This document shows positions 33,052 to 41,902 of a stretch of 51,346 nt of DNA, piece by piece; position 1 is the stretch's first letter; each line of letters starts with the position of its first letter. Below the pieces are notes generated by a model. That model was given only the letters and a program-made list of their open reading frames with translations, had not been told where the DNA came from and made no database searches. The DNA is from Planctomycetota bacterium (GTDB lineage Bacteria > Planctomycetota > Planctomycetia > Pirellulales > UBA1268), in assembly GCA_016872555.1 (NCBI GenBank), contig VGZO01000031.1:1-51346 (forward strand). The letters are read 5' to 3'. The position numbers were made by a program, and so were the translations under genes.

Positions 33052-33294
33052 TCAGGCGCCGGGGCGACGGAAATGCCGGTAGGCCTGGAGGACGTCGTAG
33101 AGGTCACTCGAGACGGTCACTTCGTCCGACTCGAAGTCGGTCAGCCAGGTGCGGTTGCTGGCGACGGCATCGGCGAGGATCGGCAGGATTTCGCCGAGCG
33201 TGACCTGCACGCCCCGTTCCTGGGCCGCCACCTGCAGGGTGCCGACCGACTCGGTCTCCGGACCGGTGTAGACCCGAAACTTGCGCAGCGCCAT
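33052..33294 (-). CDS. Small conserved-looking protein of unknown function
   Basis: 80 aa beginning MALRKFRVYTGPETESVGTL and ending YDVLQAYRHFRRPGA. It is acidic in the middle (DFESDEVTVSSDLYD) and has no leader or membrane helix, so it is cytosolic. The composition and tidy ends look like a real, constrained protein; I do not recognise a function. ATG 33294 has GGGAG nine bases upstream; a longer frame to 33405 adds a basic, low-complexity extension and is unlikely. It lies between floA and the oxidoreductases, and the TGTCCGTGGACA element lies 40 nt after its stop. Confidence 0.65.
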   Translation of the reverse strand: MALRKFRVYTGPETESVGTLQVAAQERGVQVTLGEILPILADAVASNRTWLTDFESDEVTVSSDLYDVLQAYRHFRRPGA

Positions 33295-33435
33295 TGGTGC
33301 ACACTCCCTTGCCTGGGCTTTTCCGGGCCTGAGGGTCGGCCGGGAACGAGCGGTCGCGACGGCGGGACGCGTGCCATCCGGGCACCGGACCCGTCCGAAA
33401 GCCACTTCATCGGCGCGCGGGACCGGGCGACTTTG

Positions 33436-33475
33436 AAAAAAAGCCCCCGGCGGGTAGGAAACCCCCAGGTTTCCC
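33436..33475 (-). terminator. Terminator-like hairpins with T7 tract after floA
   Basis: On the minus strand the floA stop is followed by GGAAACC/GGTTTCC (7-bp perfect arms, 33457-33463 and 33468-33474), then a GC-rich CCCGCCGGGGGC run and seven T (33436-33442 as A on +). The order hairpin, GC block, T-tract is what an intrinsic terminator needs, although the last stem is short. Confidence 0.6.
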
Positions 33476-33497
33476 GTGGGTCCCGGGAAGGGGGGCG

Positions 33498-34463
33498 TCA
33501 GGCCCCCACCGGGTCCGTCCCTTCCTGCAGCCCTCGGCCGAGCCGCCCGGCACGGAACGCGGCCCCCATCGACGTCGGCACCAGTGCCTCGGCCTGCAGG
33601 AGACGGGCCTTGTTCTCCGCCGTCGCGGCCTTCATCTCCTGCTCACGGGCGATCGCCACGCTGCGCCGCTCCTCGGCCTTCGCCCGGGCGACGCGCGTGT
33701 CGGCCTCGGCCTGGTCGGCCTGGAGGCGGGCGCCGATGTTCTCGCCGACCTCGATGTCGGCGATGTCGATCGACACGATCTGAAACGCCGTCTGCGCGTC
33801 GAGGCCGCGCTGGAGCACCGCCTTGGAAATCGTGTCGGGGTGCTCCATGACGTCGAAATGGCTTTCCGCCGAGCCGATCGACGTGATGATCCCCTCACCG
33901 ACGCGGGCGATGATCGTCTCCTCGGTGGCGCCGCCGATGAGCTGCTGGATGTTGGTCCGCACGGTGACCCGCGCGGCGATCTTCAGTTCGACGCCGTTCT
34001 TGGCGACGGCCGACAGGGTCGACTTGCCGCTGGCATTGTCGGGGCAGTCGATGACCTTGGGGTTGACGCTGGTCTGGACGGCGTCGAGGACGTCGCGGCC
34101 GGCGAGGTCGATGGCGCAGGCCTTGTCGAAGTCGAGGTCGATGTCGGCGCGGTGGGCGGCGATCAGGGCGCGGATCACCCGCGGCACGTCACCGCCGGCG
34201 AGGTAGTGGGCCTCGAGCTTGCGCGACGAGATCTCGCGCCCCAGTCCGGCCTGCACGGCCATGATCCGCGCCTGGACGATCGTCCGCGCGTTGACCTTCC
34301 GCAGGCTCATGCCGAGCAGCTCGAGGAACGAGATCGGCGCCTTCGACCAGTAGGCCTGGAACCACAGCTGGCCGTAGTTGAACACCAGCGTGAGCATCAC
34401 CAGGGCCACGAGGCCGAGGATGACGAGCAAACCCACGAACACCGGCTGCGGGATCGGCGGCAT
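33498..34463 (-). CDS. floA: Flotillin-like protein FloA
   Basis: About 321 aa. One N-terminal membrane helix ([20 protein letters not shown]) is followed by the conserved FloA body: [79 protein letters not shown] and a charged helical tail ([19 protein letters not shown]). It matches the FloA/YqfA family over its full length. FloA scaffolds membrane microdomains and affects protein secretion and signalling. Two ATGs are close: 34463 has GGAAG eight bases upstream and is preferred; 34469 has too little spacing. It lies downstream of apt on the same strand with a gap of about 200 nt. Confidence 0.9.
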   Translation of the reverse strand: MPPIPQPVFVGLLVILGLVALVMLTLVFNYGQLWFQAYWSKAPISFLELLGMSLRKVNARTIVQARIMAVQAGLGREISSRKLEAHYLAGGDVPRVIRALIAAHRADIDLDFDKACAIDLAGRDVLDAVQTSVNPKVIDCPDNASGKSTLSAVAKNGVELKIAARVTVRTNIQQLIGGATEETIIARVGEGIITSIGSAESHFDVMEHPDTISKAVLQRGLDAQTAFQIVSIDIADIEVGENIGARLQADQAEADTRVARAKAEERRSVAIAREQEMKAATAENKARLLQAEALVPTSMGAAFRAGRLGRGLQEGTDPVGA

Positions 34464-34664
34464 CGGCATCTCTTCCAGGGAGGAGCGGGGTACGCGAACC
34501 CGCCCGACAGAGCGTAGTTCCGGGATTCGGGCAGGGGAAAAACCACCGCCGGACCCCGCGAATCGGGCCTTCTTTCGCCCTCCCGAGGCCGCCGGTGGCC
34601 GCACCCCCCGCCGTTCGGTGGACCGTCGCTGCGGACGAACGGGTCGGAACGGGCCGTCCGCCGG

Positions 34665-35186
34665 TCAGTACACCAGCACGCTCTCGACCCGGGCCGGTGC
34701 GAGGCGCTCCCGCCCGCCGAGCGCCGCCAGTTCCACCAGGAACGCCGCCCCCACCACTGACGCGCCGCCCGCCTCGGCCAGCCGCATGCAGGCCGCCGCC
34801 GTGCCCCCCGTCGCGAGGACGTCGTCGACCACCAGGACCCTGGCCCCGGCGGCGAGGATCCCGCGGTGCATCTCCAATCGGTCGCGGCCGTATTCGAGGT
34901 CGTAGTCGTGGCCGATCGTGTCGGCCGGCAGCTTGCCCGGCTTGCGCACCGGCACGACGCCGATCCCCAGCCGCAGCGCCACCGGCACCGCGAACAGGAA
35001 CCCGCGCGCCTCGACGGCGACGACGGCGTCGAGGCCTGCCCCCAGCCATGGAGCCGCGAGGCGCTCGACGGCCGTCGCCAGGGCCGGACCGTCGGCCAGC
35101 AGCGGCGTGATGTCGCGGAACAGGATCCCCGGCTTGGGGAAGTCGGGGATGTCGCGGATGTGGCGTGTCAGATCGACGGGGGCCAT
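34665..35186 (-). CDS. apt: Adenine phosphoribosyltransferase
   Basis: 173 aa, full length for the family. IRDIPDFPKPGILFRDITPL at the start, AVEARGFLF in the middle and the PRPP-binding motif VLVVDDVLATGGTA at about 117-130 identify Apt. It converts adenine and PRPP into AMP and pyrophosphate in purine salvage, in the cytosol. ATG 35186 follows GGAGA with a spacing of about 6 nt; longer readings of this frame run through the sigma-factor gene and are artefacts. It begins 47 nt after the sigma-factor stop, so the two may be cotranscribed. Confidence 0.93.
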   Translation of the reverse strand: MAPVDLTRHIRDIPDFPKPGILFRDITPLLADGPALATAVERLAAPWLGAGLDAVVAVEARGFLFAVPVALRLGIGVVPVRKPGKLPADTIGHDYDLEYGRDRLEMHRGILAAGARVLVVDDVLATGGTAAACMRLAEAGGASVVGAAFLVELAALGGRERLAPARVESVLVY

Positions 35187-35233
35187 CGAGGTCTCCGGTT
35201 GGGGGGCAGGGACGGCCTGGCGGCCGCAGACAC

Positions 35234-36106
35234 TCAGGCCCCTTGCCTGAGGCGGATCCGGACTCGGGGCGCGGCGTCGATCTCGGCGGCCAGCGCCGCC
35301 AGGGTCTCCGACTCGATCTGGCGCACGCGCTCCCGCGTCAGCCCGAGCACGGCGCCGATCTGCTTGAGGGTCATCGGCTCCCCGCCACCGAGGCCGAAGC
35401 GGAGGCGGAGGATCGTCGCCGCCCGCTCGTCGAGCCGCTCGATCCGGGCGAGCACGTAACGCAGCGTGTCGGCGTCGAGGAGCACCTCGGCGGGACAGCG
35501 CGTGTTCTCGTCGCGGATCAGGTCGCCGAGCGACCAGCCGCCGTCGGCCTGGTCGGTCTGCGGCGCGGCCTGATGGACGTGGATCGCCTTCTTGATGATC
35601 GGCAGTTTCTTGCGGGCCAGGCCGAGGGACCGTGCCACCTCCTCGGGGGTCGGCGTGCGCCCGAGGGCGTCGAACAGGCGGGCCGAGGCGCGCCGCCATT
35701 TCGACAGCAGCTCGACCATGTAGGCGGGGATCCGGATCGTCTTTCCGGAGTTGATCAACGCCCGCTTGATCGACTGCTTGATCCAGTAGCTGGCGTAGGT
35801 GCTGAAGCGCGTGCCGACCTTGGGGTCGAATCCCTCGACGGCGCGCAGCAGCCCGAGGTTGCCCTCCTCGATGAGGTCGGGGAGCGGAAGGCCGCGGTTG
35901 GCGTAGCCGCGGGCGATGTTGACCACCAGGCGCAGGTTCGCCCGCACCATGTGGTCGCGGGCGGCGGCGTCGCCGGCGGCGATCGCGGTCGCCAGCCGCT
36001 TCTCGTCGTCAGCGGTGAGCAGCGCCGTGTCGTTGATGTCGCGGAGATAGGTCTCCAGCGGGTTTTGCACTCCGTGGGACGACGGCCGGCGGCGGGGGGT
36101 TGGCAT
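35234..36106 (-). CDS. RNA polymerase sigma-70-family factor (group-2-like)
   Basis: 290 aa. Region 1.2 is NPLETYLRDINDTALLTADD. Region 2 is complete: HMVRANLRLVVNIARGYANR, LIEEGNLGLLRAVEGFDP, GTRFSTYASYWIKQSIKRAL. Region 3 (RIPAYMVELL) and region 4 (ATILRLRFGL, LTLKQIGAVLGLTRERVRQIE in part) follow. The long acidic N-terminal domain of the primary RpoD is absent, so this is probably an alternative, RpoS/SigB-like factor of group 2. ATG 36106 opens MPTPRRRPSSHG; the longer frame to 36259 is low complexity. Which genes it controls cannot be told here. Confidence 0.88.
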   Translation of the reverse strand: MPTPRRRPSSHGVQNPLETYLRDINDTALLTADDEKRLATAIAAGDAAARDHMVRANLRLVVNIARGYANRGLPLPDLIEEGNLGLLRAVEGFDPKVGTRFSTYASYWIKQSIKRALINSGKTIRIPAYMVELLSKWRRASARLFDALGRTPTPEEVARSLGLARKKLPIIKKAIHVHQAAPQTDQADGGWSLGDLIRDENTRCPAEVLLDADTLRYVLARIERLDERAATILRLRFGLGGGEPMTLKQIGAVLGLTRERVRQIESETLAALAAEIDAAPRVRIRLRQGA

Positions 36107-36422
36107 GGTCGGCGGCGATTCCGGATGAGGGATGATGGATGGATGAGGAGAAAGCCGGTCGCGGCGGTGACGAGTCCCCCGTGGGCGACCCGCACCGGCA
36201 TCGCGTCCCGACGAAGAGGATATCGGCGGCATCGCCGACGCTCTGCACAAGCGGGGCAAGCGCGGCCGGGTGTGCGGCCTGTAGCGACGGTTGCGCGGCG
36301 CTCGGGCAAGAGCCTTCGAGCGTGTCCGGCGACGACCGGGGAAACACCGGGCGTTTTCCCGGTCGCCCGAGTGGACTGCATGAGCCGGCCGTCCCGCGAC
36401 CGGCGGCTTTGTCCACGGACAA
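36107..36422. other. Intergenic stretch with simple repeats and repeat copy B
   Basis: 316 nt between the sigma-factor start and the YidB-like gene stop. It holds a GGATGA-type simple repeat (36123-36150) directly upstream of the sigma gene, no recognisable -35/-10 pair, and at its far end copy B of the dispersed repeat. I see no coding frame here. Confidence 0.5.
36335..36422 (-). repeat. Dispersed intergenic repeat, copy B
   Basis: About 88 bp immediately after the stop of the YidB-like gene. On the minus strand it reads TTGTCCGTGGACAAAGCC right after TGA, then GCCGGTCGCGGGACGGCC, CATGCAGTCCACTCGGG and TTTCCCCGGTCG. The same order of blocks is found in copy A (29760-29861). The core TGTCC-GT-GGACA is itself a palindrome. 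Confidence 0.62.
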
Positions 36423-36872
36423 TCAGCGCCGCCGCGGGTCGATCTGACCGGTCGGGGTCAGCTCGTCGATGATCTTGGGGATGTAGCGGCTGAGGACCTC
36501 GGCGAGGTGCTCACGATCGATGTTGCGCTTCCGCGCCAACTCGTCGATCTCGCGGCTGCCGAACACGTCGTCGATCTGCCGACGATCGACCGGCTTGTTG
36601 GGACCGGTCCGGACCCACGAATCGACCTGCTCACGCAGCCCCTTCTCCTCGAACTGGCGGACGACGTCGGGGAGCTTCTCGGCCTGGCCACCGCCGAAGA
36701 TCTGCTTGAAGATCTCGGAGAGATCGTCGGGAGACGGCATCCCCTGCGGCGGGCCGCCCTGCGGGCCGCGCCCCTGGGGCGGCTGCGGGGCGCGCTGCGG
36801 TTGCTGCGGTTGCTGTTGCTGCTGCTGGGCGCCGGCCAGCACCTGCTTGAGGATCTCACCGAGAATGTCCAT
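36423..36872 (-). CDS. YidB-like / DUF937 protein
   Basis: 149 aa. It begins MDILGEILKQVLAGAQ, continues with a Gln/Pro/Gly-rich linker (about 16-47), then LSEIFKQIFGGGQAEKLPDV and WVRTGPNKPVDRRQIDDVFG, and ends with VLSRYIPKIIDELTPTGQI. These are the hallmarks of the YidB/DUF937 family, small cytosolic proteins of unknown role. TCCCAGGAGCGACGC places AGGAG before ATG 36872. The family call is firm; the function is not known. Confidence 0.85.
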   Translation of the reverse strand: MDILGEILKQVLAGAQQQQQQPQQPQRAPQPPQGRGPQGGPPQGMPSPDDLSEIFKQIFGGGQAEKLPDVVRQFEEKGLREQVDSWVRTGPNKPVDRRQIDDVFGSREIDELARKRNIDREHLAEVLSRYIPKIIDELTPTGQIDPRRR

Positions 36873-36987
36873 GCGTCGCTCCTGGGAATCGTCAGTGACA
36901 AGAAAAGAACCGGGAAGCCCGCGATTGTAGAGGGGCGTCACCGGCGGAGAAAGCATCGGGACCGGACGGCGCCGGCCGGTCGGGGCG

Positions 36988-37671
36988 TCAGGAATCGGCG
37001 GGCGTGACCCCGAGGACGACGTCGAACGCGGCGGTGAGCTCGCCGATCCGCGATCCTTCCAGCGGGCGGAAGTCGGCCAGCACGCTGTCGCGCACCGGAC
37101 CGGCCGGAAGCGCGCGGAGGATCCCGTCACGCTCATTGCCGGCATCGCCGCGCACGTAGCACTGCGTGGTGAGCAGGCGGGTGTCACCGCGGCTGATGCG
37201 GACGTGGATGTGGGGCGCGCGCCCCGGGTAGGCCACCGGCTTGATCGTGCGGAAGCCGTAGCGGCCGTCGGTGCCGGTGACGAACCGGCCGTACCCCTGG
37301 AAATGTCCGTCGCGGCGCGAGCCATTGACGCTGCCCGAGTGGAGGTAGGCCCCATGGGCGTCGCACTGCCAGATCTCGACCACGGCGCCGCGCAGCGGCG
37401 TGCCGGTGGCGGAGAGGATCCGGCCCGACAGCCAGGTGACGACGCCGTCGGCCGGCGACGACGAGTCGTTGATGATCAGCAGGTCGTTGTCGGTGTCGAG
37501 CGGCAGCCGGTCGGGAAAGAACGGGCCCTCGGTCTGGGCGGCAGTGCGGACCAGTTCGTCGGCGTAGGCACCGCGACGGGTGGCGAACACCGTTCCGAGC
37601 GCCGCCATCCCGAGAAGGCGACGGCGGCTCGCGGCGGGCAACGGCCGGGGAAGGAAACCGGGCTGCAGCAT
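36988..37671 (-). CDS. Intradiol ring-cleavage dioxygenase-like protein, exported
   Basis: 227 aa with a Tat-like leader (SRRRLLGMAALGTVFATRRGAYA). The core TEGPFFPD, then GTPLRGAVVEIWQCDAHGAY, GYGRFVTGTDGRYGFRTIKP and YPGRAPHIHVRIS matches catechol/protocatechuate intradiol dioxygenases. The four Fe(III) ligands can be placed as Tyr109, Tyr148, His154 and His156. Intradiol enzymes open catechols between the hydroxyls to give muconates. Exported stand-alone members are common in planctomycetes and their substrates are mostly unknown. GAGGT lies close before ATG 37671. Confidence 0.85.
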   Translation of the reverse strand: MLQPGFLPRPLPAASRRRLLGMAALGTVFATRRGAYADELVRTAAQTEGPFFPDRLPLDTDNDLLIINDSSSPADGVVTWLSGRILSATGTPLRGAVVEIWQCDAHGAYLHSGSVNGSRRDGHFQGYGRFVTGTDGRYGFRTIKPVAYPGRAPHIHVRISRGDTRLLTTQCYVRGDAGNERDGILRALPAGPVRDSVLADFRPLEGSRIGELTAAFDVVLGVTPADS

Positions 37672-37745
37672 GATGACCTCGCGCGGGGGCTGGGACGCGG
37701 CGGAGGGGCAGTATATCGGTCGCCGTCGGTCGGGGCGGGATCGGT

Positions 37746-38822
37746 TCACTCCGGCGACGTGGTTTCCCCGCCCGAGCGCGTCCCGAGCGCGCGCCACACC
37801 GCCAGCGCGACATCGTCGCCGAGCGCACGGACCGAGCCGTCCATCATCGCGACGGCGACCGTCCCGGCGTGATGGCTCCGCGCGGTGATCGCCGCGAACG
37901 TGCGAATCGTGGCGCTGTTGCCCTCCTGGCGCGAGTTGTAGTCGATGTCGTGCGTGATCCCGCCGACGGTGAGGGGGACTCGCGTGTTCGGCGTGAACAC
38001 GGTCGTGAACCCGGCGTGGTGGACGCGGCCGTCGGGCCATTCGGTGTGGCCGGTGCAGTCGTTGGTCGTGGGACCGAGCTTGGGATCCGACGGGCTACCG
38101 CCGGCCAGCGCGACCACCTCGGCCGGGAGCGTCGGCGGCAGGGGGGCGGGGAAAGTCGCTCCGGGGTCGGCCGTGTTGCGGACGTAGGGCGTGAACGCCT
38201 TCACCTCTGCCAGGCACAGCGTCTTGGCCAGCCCGTCGGTGAACATCCCGGTCTTGAAGCGGGAGTTGGGATGGAAGGCACCGTCGCCGCCGTTTCCCGT
38301 CGCCGGGTCGTAGACGAACCACGTGCCGAAGTTGAAGCCGTAGGTGTGCGGATAGACGAACGGGGCGTTGTTCTTGAGCCGGACCGTGTCGTTCTTCTCG
38401 CTCGGGCAGAGGAAGATACCGACCCGCGTCGTGGGCACACCGGTGGTGCTGTTGGGCGGTTGGTCCCAGGCCCTCTCGAGATCGAGCTTCACCGCGGCAT
38501 TCCCCTCCTCGACGAACGGGAGGATCCGGCCGAGGATGCCCCACGAGCCGTTGTTGCTGACGAACGACGTCCCCGGTGCATGGATCATGCTCGGCGGAAA
38601 GTGCCGCCGGGCGCCTTCGTAGTTGTGGACCGCCAACGCGAGTTGCCGGACGTTGTTGTGGCACCCCGTTCGCCGCGCCGCCTCGCGCGCCGCCTGGACC
38701 GCCGGGAGCAGCAGCCCCATCAGCGTGCCGATGATCGCGATCACCACCAGCAGTTCGACGAGCGTGAAACCACGGCGCGGCGCAGGGCGGCGACGACCGC
38801 TGGTGATCGGGGAGGAGGCCAT
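37746..38822 (-). CDS. DUF1559 pseudopilin-like protein
   Basis: 358 aa. The N-terminus is a type IV pilin/type II secretion leader: RRGFTLVELLVVIAIIGTLM, with prepilin cleavage after Gly and the conserved Glu five residues later. LLPAVQAAREAARRTGCHNN, then LALAVHNYE, and the C-terminal H-x9-DG element (HAGTVAVAMMDGS) place it in the large DUF1559 family peculiar to planctomycetes. Role unknown; likely surface-anchored. AGGAG stands nine bases before ATG 38822; a GTG at 38828 is also possible. Confidence 0.9.
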   Translation of the reverse strand: MASSPITSGRRRPAPRRGFTLVELLVVIAIIGTLMGLLLPAVQAAREAARRTGCHNNVRQLALAVHNYEGARRHFPPSMIHAPGTSFVSNNGSWGILGRILPFVEEGNAAVKLDLERAWDQPPNSTTGVPTTRVGIFLCPSEKNDTVRLKNNAPFVYPHTYGFNFGTWFVYDPATGNGGDGAFHPNSRFKTGMFTDGLAKTLCLAEVKAFTPYVRNTADPGATFPAPLPPTLPAEVVALAGGSPSDPKLGPTTNDCTGHTEWPDGRVHHAGFTTVFTPNTRVPLTVGGITHDIDYNSRQEGNSATIRTFAAITARSHHAGTVAVAMMDGSVRALGDDVALAVWRALGTRSGGETTSPE

Positions 38823-39019
38823 GAGCACGCGCTCCTGGTCGGGGGCTGGTATCGGTCGGGGGCCGGGACCATGTCCCTTCTATGGATAGCACGGCATAGC
38901 ACGTCGCGTGCCGGACGCCACGGTGCCATCCGCCGCTCGGGTCGGCCGGGAACGCGGCGGCGCTTCTCCCGCCCGGTCAACGCAGCGCGGTGAATCCGTC
39001 GCCGCGCGCGGCGAATGCT

Positions 39020-40381
39020 TCACCGGCCGAGCCGGTTCCGAAGCGTCGCCCGGTCGAGGCCGAGCCGCCGGGCGGCGGCGGTGAGGTTGCCCTGTTCCTG
39101 GGCGAGGATCTCCTCCGCCAGCGTTGGCTCCACCAGCGCCAGCAGGCGTGCGTGGAGGTCGGAGGGGGAGTCGGAGGTGGCGCCCTCAGCCGCCGCCCAG
39201 CGCCGCACTGCCGCCACCACCTCGGAGGCGGTGTGGCCGGGGGGCGCGGCGGTGCCGATTGGCGCCGGTAGGTGCTCCGGCAGGAGCGGGCCGCCGCGGG
39301 CGACGATGGCGGCGTGCTCGACGGCATGGCGCAGTTCGCGGACGTTGCCCGGCCAGGGGCGGATGGCGAGCGCCGCCAGGAACGCCGCGCTGACCTGCGG
39401 AGGGGGGCGGCGCCCGGCGAGGAAATGACCCACCAGCAGCGGCAGGTCGTCGAGCCGGTCGGCCAGCGGTGGCATCGCGATCGCGAACGCGGCGAGCCGG
39501 TGGTAGAGGTCGGCCCGGAACCGCCCCACCTCCCGGTCTCCGCGGAGATCGCGATTGGTGGCGGCGATGATCCGCACGTCGACGCGCTGCACCGCCGCGG
39601 CACCGACCGGCTGGATCTCGCCGCTCTCGATGACGCGCAGCAGCCGCGCCTGGACCTCGGGGGGAGCGTCGCCGATCTCGTCGAGGAACACCGTCCCGCC
39701 GTGGCCGCGGGCGAACAGCCCGGCGTGATCGGCATGGGCCCCGGTGAACGCGCCGCGGACGTGGCCGAACAGCTCGCTCTCGACCAGACCGGGCGCGAGC
39801 GCCGCGAGGTTGGCGGTGACCAGCGCCCCATGGCGCCGGGGGCCGTGGGCGTGGATCGCCCGCGCGGCCAGCTCCTTGCCGGTGCCGGTCGGGCCACTGA
39901 GGAGCACGGGCAGGTCTGCCGCCGCCGCGAGGGCAATCCGCTTGAAGACCGTCTGCATCGCCGCCGAGCGCCCCACCAGCCCGGGCGTGGTCGCTTCGGC
40001 GGGCGCCGCGTCGGCCAGCCGGTCCACCGCGAGGAGTCGGGCGACGACCGCCGTGACGTTCTCGAGATCGAACGGCTTGACGAGGTACTCTCGCGCTCCG
40101 GCCTGGACGGCGCGGACTGCGGTCTCGAGATCGCCGAACGCCGTCATCACGACGACCGCCGCGCGCGGCGCCAGCGCCAGGAAGTCGGGGATCGCGTCGA
40201 TCCCGTCGCGCTCGCGGAGCCGAACGTCGAGGAGCACCAGGTCGGGCGCGGCGGACCCGCAGGCGTCGAGCGCGGCGGGGAGGTTGGCGGCGACGGCGAC
40301 GTCGTGGCCGGCGTCGCGGAGCACCTCGCGAAGGCTCCAGCCGATCGCCGGCTCGTCATCGACCACGAGGATCCGGCTCAT
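39020..40381 (-). CDS. NtrC-type sigma-54-dependent response regulator
   Basis: 453 aa. Receiver domain 1-120 with phospho-acceptor Asp52 (VLLDVRL) and Lys102. AAA+ domain about 133-370: Walker A GPTGTGKE at 163-170, the sigma-54-contact loop GAFTGA at 210-215, Walker B GTVFLDEIGDA. A Fis-type helix-turn-helix ends the protein (NLTAAARRLGLDRATLRNRL). It therefore activates sigma-54 promoters when phosphorylated. The start ATG 40381 overlaps the kinase stop (ATGA), so the kinase/regulator pair is translationally coupled. Longer readings of this frame upstream cross the kinase gene and are artefacts. Confidence 0.93.
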   Translation of the reverse strand: MSRILVVDDEPAIGWSLREVLRDAGHDVAVAANLPAALDACGSAAPDLVLLDVRLRERDGIDAIPDFLALAPRAAVVVMTAFGDLETAVRAVQAGAREYLVKPFDLENVTAVVARLLAVDRLADAAPAEATTPGLVGRSAAMQTVFKRIALAAAADLPVLLSGPTGTGKELAARAIHAHGPRRHGALVTANLAALAPGLVESELFGHVRGAFTGAHADHAGLFARGHGGTVFLDEIGDAPPEVQARLLRVIESGEIQPVGAAAVQRVDVRIIAATNRDLRGDREVGRFRADLYHRLAAFAIAMPPLADRLDDLPLLVGHFLAGRRPPPQVSAAFLAALAIRPWPGNVRELRHAVEHAAIVARGGPLLPEHLPAPIGTAAPPGHTASEVVAAVRRWAAAEGATSDSPSDLHARLLALVEPTLAEEILAQEQGNLTAAARRLGLDRATLRNRLGR

Positions 40382-41775
40382 GGCACGCAGCCCAGCGCGG
40401 CGGCGACCGGCACGATCCGCTCGGCCGGTAATTCCAGTGCGAACCGCGTCCGCCCCTGGGCCCGGTCCCAGGCGAGACGGCCTCCGTGGGCCTCGGCCAC
40501 GGCACCGGCGACGGCCAGCCCGAGGCCGATCCCCTCGGCCTTGCCGGTGACGAACGGCTCGTGGAGCGTGGCGGCAAGCTCGGCCGGCGGTCCGGGGCCG
40601 TCGTCCTCGACGGCGAGGCTGACGCCGGTCCCGTCGGCCGTGGCCACGAGCCGGACGCTGCCTCCCGGGCCGGCCGCGTCGATCGCGTTGAGGGCGAGAT
40701 TGACAAGTGCCGCCCGCAACGGCTCGCGCCGGCCGCGGATCGCCAGGCCGGTGGCGGGCGCGCGGGCCAGGCCGACCCCGGCATGGGTGCAGCGCGCGGC
40801 GACGAGGTCGTGGACTTCGTCGACAAGCGCGCTGACGGTCACGGTGACCTCGGCGGCATCGGCGGGGCGCCCCAGCGCCAGCAGGCCACGGACCTCCTCC
40901 TCGACGATGTCGAGTTGGCGGACGGCGACGGCGAGGCTCTCGTCGCCGGCGGGGCAGCGCCGGCGGTGGAGATCGATCGCCAGCCGGCAGCCGGTGAGGC
41001 AGTTGCGCAATTCGTGGGCGAATCCGGCGGCCAGCTGGCCGAGGAGCCGCTGCCGTTCGCCGGCGACGAGCCGCTGGCGCAGCCCGGCAAGCGCGCCGGC
41101 GAGCCGGTCGACGCCGGCCGTGAGCCGGTCGATCTCGTCCCCCGCCGCGGTCGGCGGTGGCGCGTCGGGCGGCGGTGCGGCGCCGTCGTCGAACCGCCCG
41201 GCGGCGATCAATTCGACGTGCTCCTCGATCCCGGTCAGCCGCCGCGCCAGGCCGCGCGTCGCCGCCAAGCCGAGGGGCACGAGCACCGCCAGCGTGCCGG
41301 CGGCGACGGCCAGCGCCGGTGCCACCGCCTCGAGCGTCGCCGCAGCCAACGGCGGGATCGGCGCGAGCACGGCGACCGCCTCGGGTCTGCCGTCGGCGGG
41401 AATCAACGCGATCCGGTGGGGACCGGACGGCAGGTCGACCCGGCCGCGCGACTGCGCGGCGACGGGAAATGCCTCGGCGTCGGAGCGGGGGAGCGTGCCG
41501 CCGCTGACCCGCCCCGCGATCGGATCGAGCGACACGAATCGGCAGCCGGTGAGCCGGTCGAGCGCGTCGAGGACGACCGGCGACAGCGGCACCCGCGAAG
41601 CGGCCAGTGCCGACGCCACCTGGGTCGCCTGCCGCTCGGCGACCGCCGCCGAGCGCCGGGCCGCGAGCCACGCCGCGCAGACGACGTTGATGAGCACGGC
41701 GGCGAGGATCAACCCCACGACCGGCAGCACCAATTGCCGCGACAGCGAACGGCGGTGGCTGACCGGATCGGTCAT
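40378..41775 (-). CDS. Membrane sensor histidine kinase (NtrB-like partner)
   Basis: 465 aa. Two membrane helices (about 14-38 and 150-176) flank a periplasmic sensor of about 110 residues of unknown fold. A HAMP-like segment (LARRLTGIEEHVELIAAGRF) leads to the dimerisation domain with phospho-acceptor His254 (GFAHELRN). The ATPase domain has NLALNAIDAA (N box), EDDGPGPP (G1) and GIGLGLAVAGAV (G2). ATG 41775 opens MTDPVSHRRS; the earlier 41820 is possible. Cognate of the NtrC-type regulator it overlaps. The signal is unknown. Confidence 0.9.
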   Translation of the reverse strand: MTDPVSHRRSLSRQLVLPVVGLILAAVLINVVCAAWLAARRSAAVAERQATQVASALAASRVPLSPVVLDALDRLTGCRFVSLDPIAGRVSGGTLPRSDAEAFPVAAQSRGRVDLPSGPHRIALIPADGRPEAVAVLAPIPPLAAATLEAVAPALAVAAGTLAVLVPLGLAATRGLARRLTGIEEHVELIAAGRFDDGAAPPPDAPPPTAAGDEIDRLTAGVDRLAGALAGLRQRLVAGERQRLLGQLAAGFAHELRNCLTGCRLAIDLHRRRCPAGDESLAVAVRQLDIVEEEVRGLLALGRPADAAEVTVTVSALVDEVHDLVAARCTHAGVGLARAPATGLAIRGRREPLRAALVNLALNAIDAAGPGGSVRLVATADGTGVSLAVEDDGPGPPAELAATLHEPFVTGKAEGIGLGLAVAGAVAEAHGGRLAWDRAQGRTRFALELPAERIVPVAAALGCVP

Positions 41776-41902
41776 CGGCGGGCACGCGGGGTGAACGGGG
41801 TGGGGCGACGAACCATCCATGATACGTGCGGTCACACCGCGGTCGGCCGAAGGGGTCGCCGGGCGAAACCTCCGCCCGCGGGCGGAGCGGTATCATCGGG
41901 CC

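Noticed and set aside
37560-37745. Upstream extension of the intradiol dioxygenase to 38040
   Set aside because: The extension crosses the DUF1559 gene end in the wrong frame; ATG 37671 gives a clean Tat-like leader.
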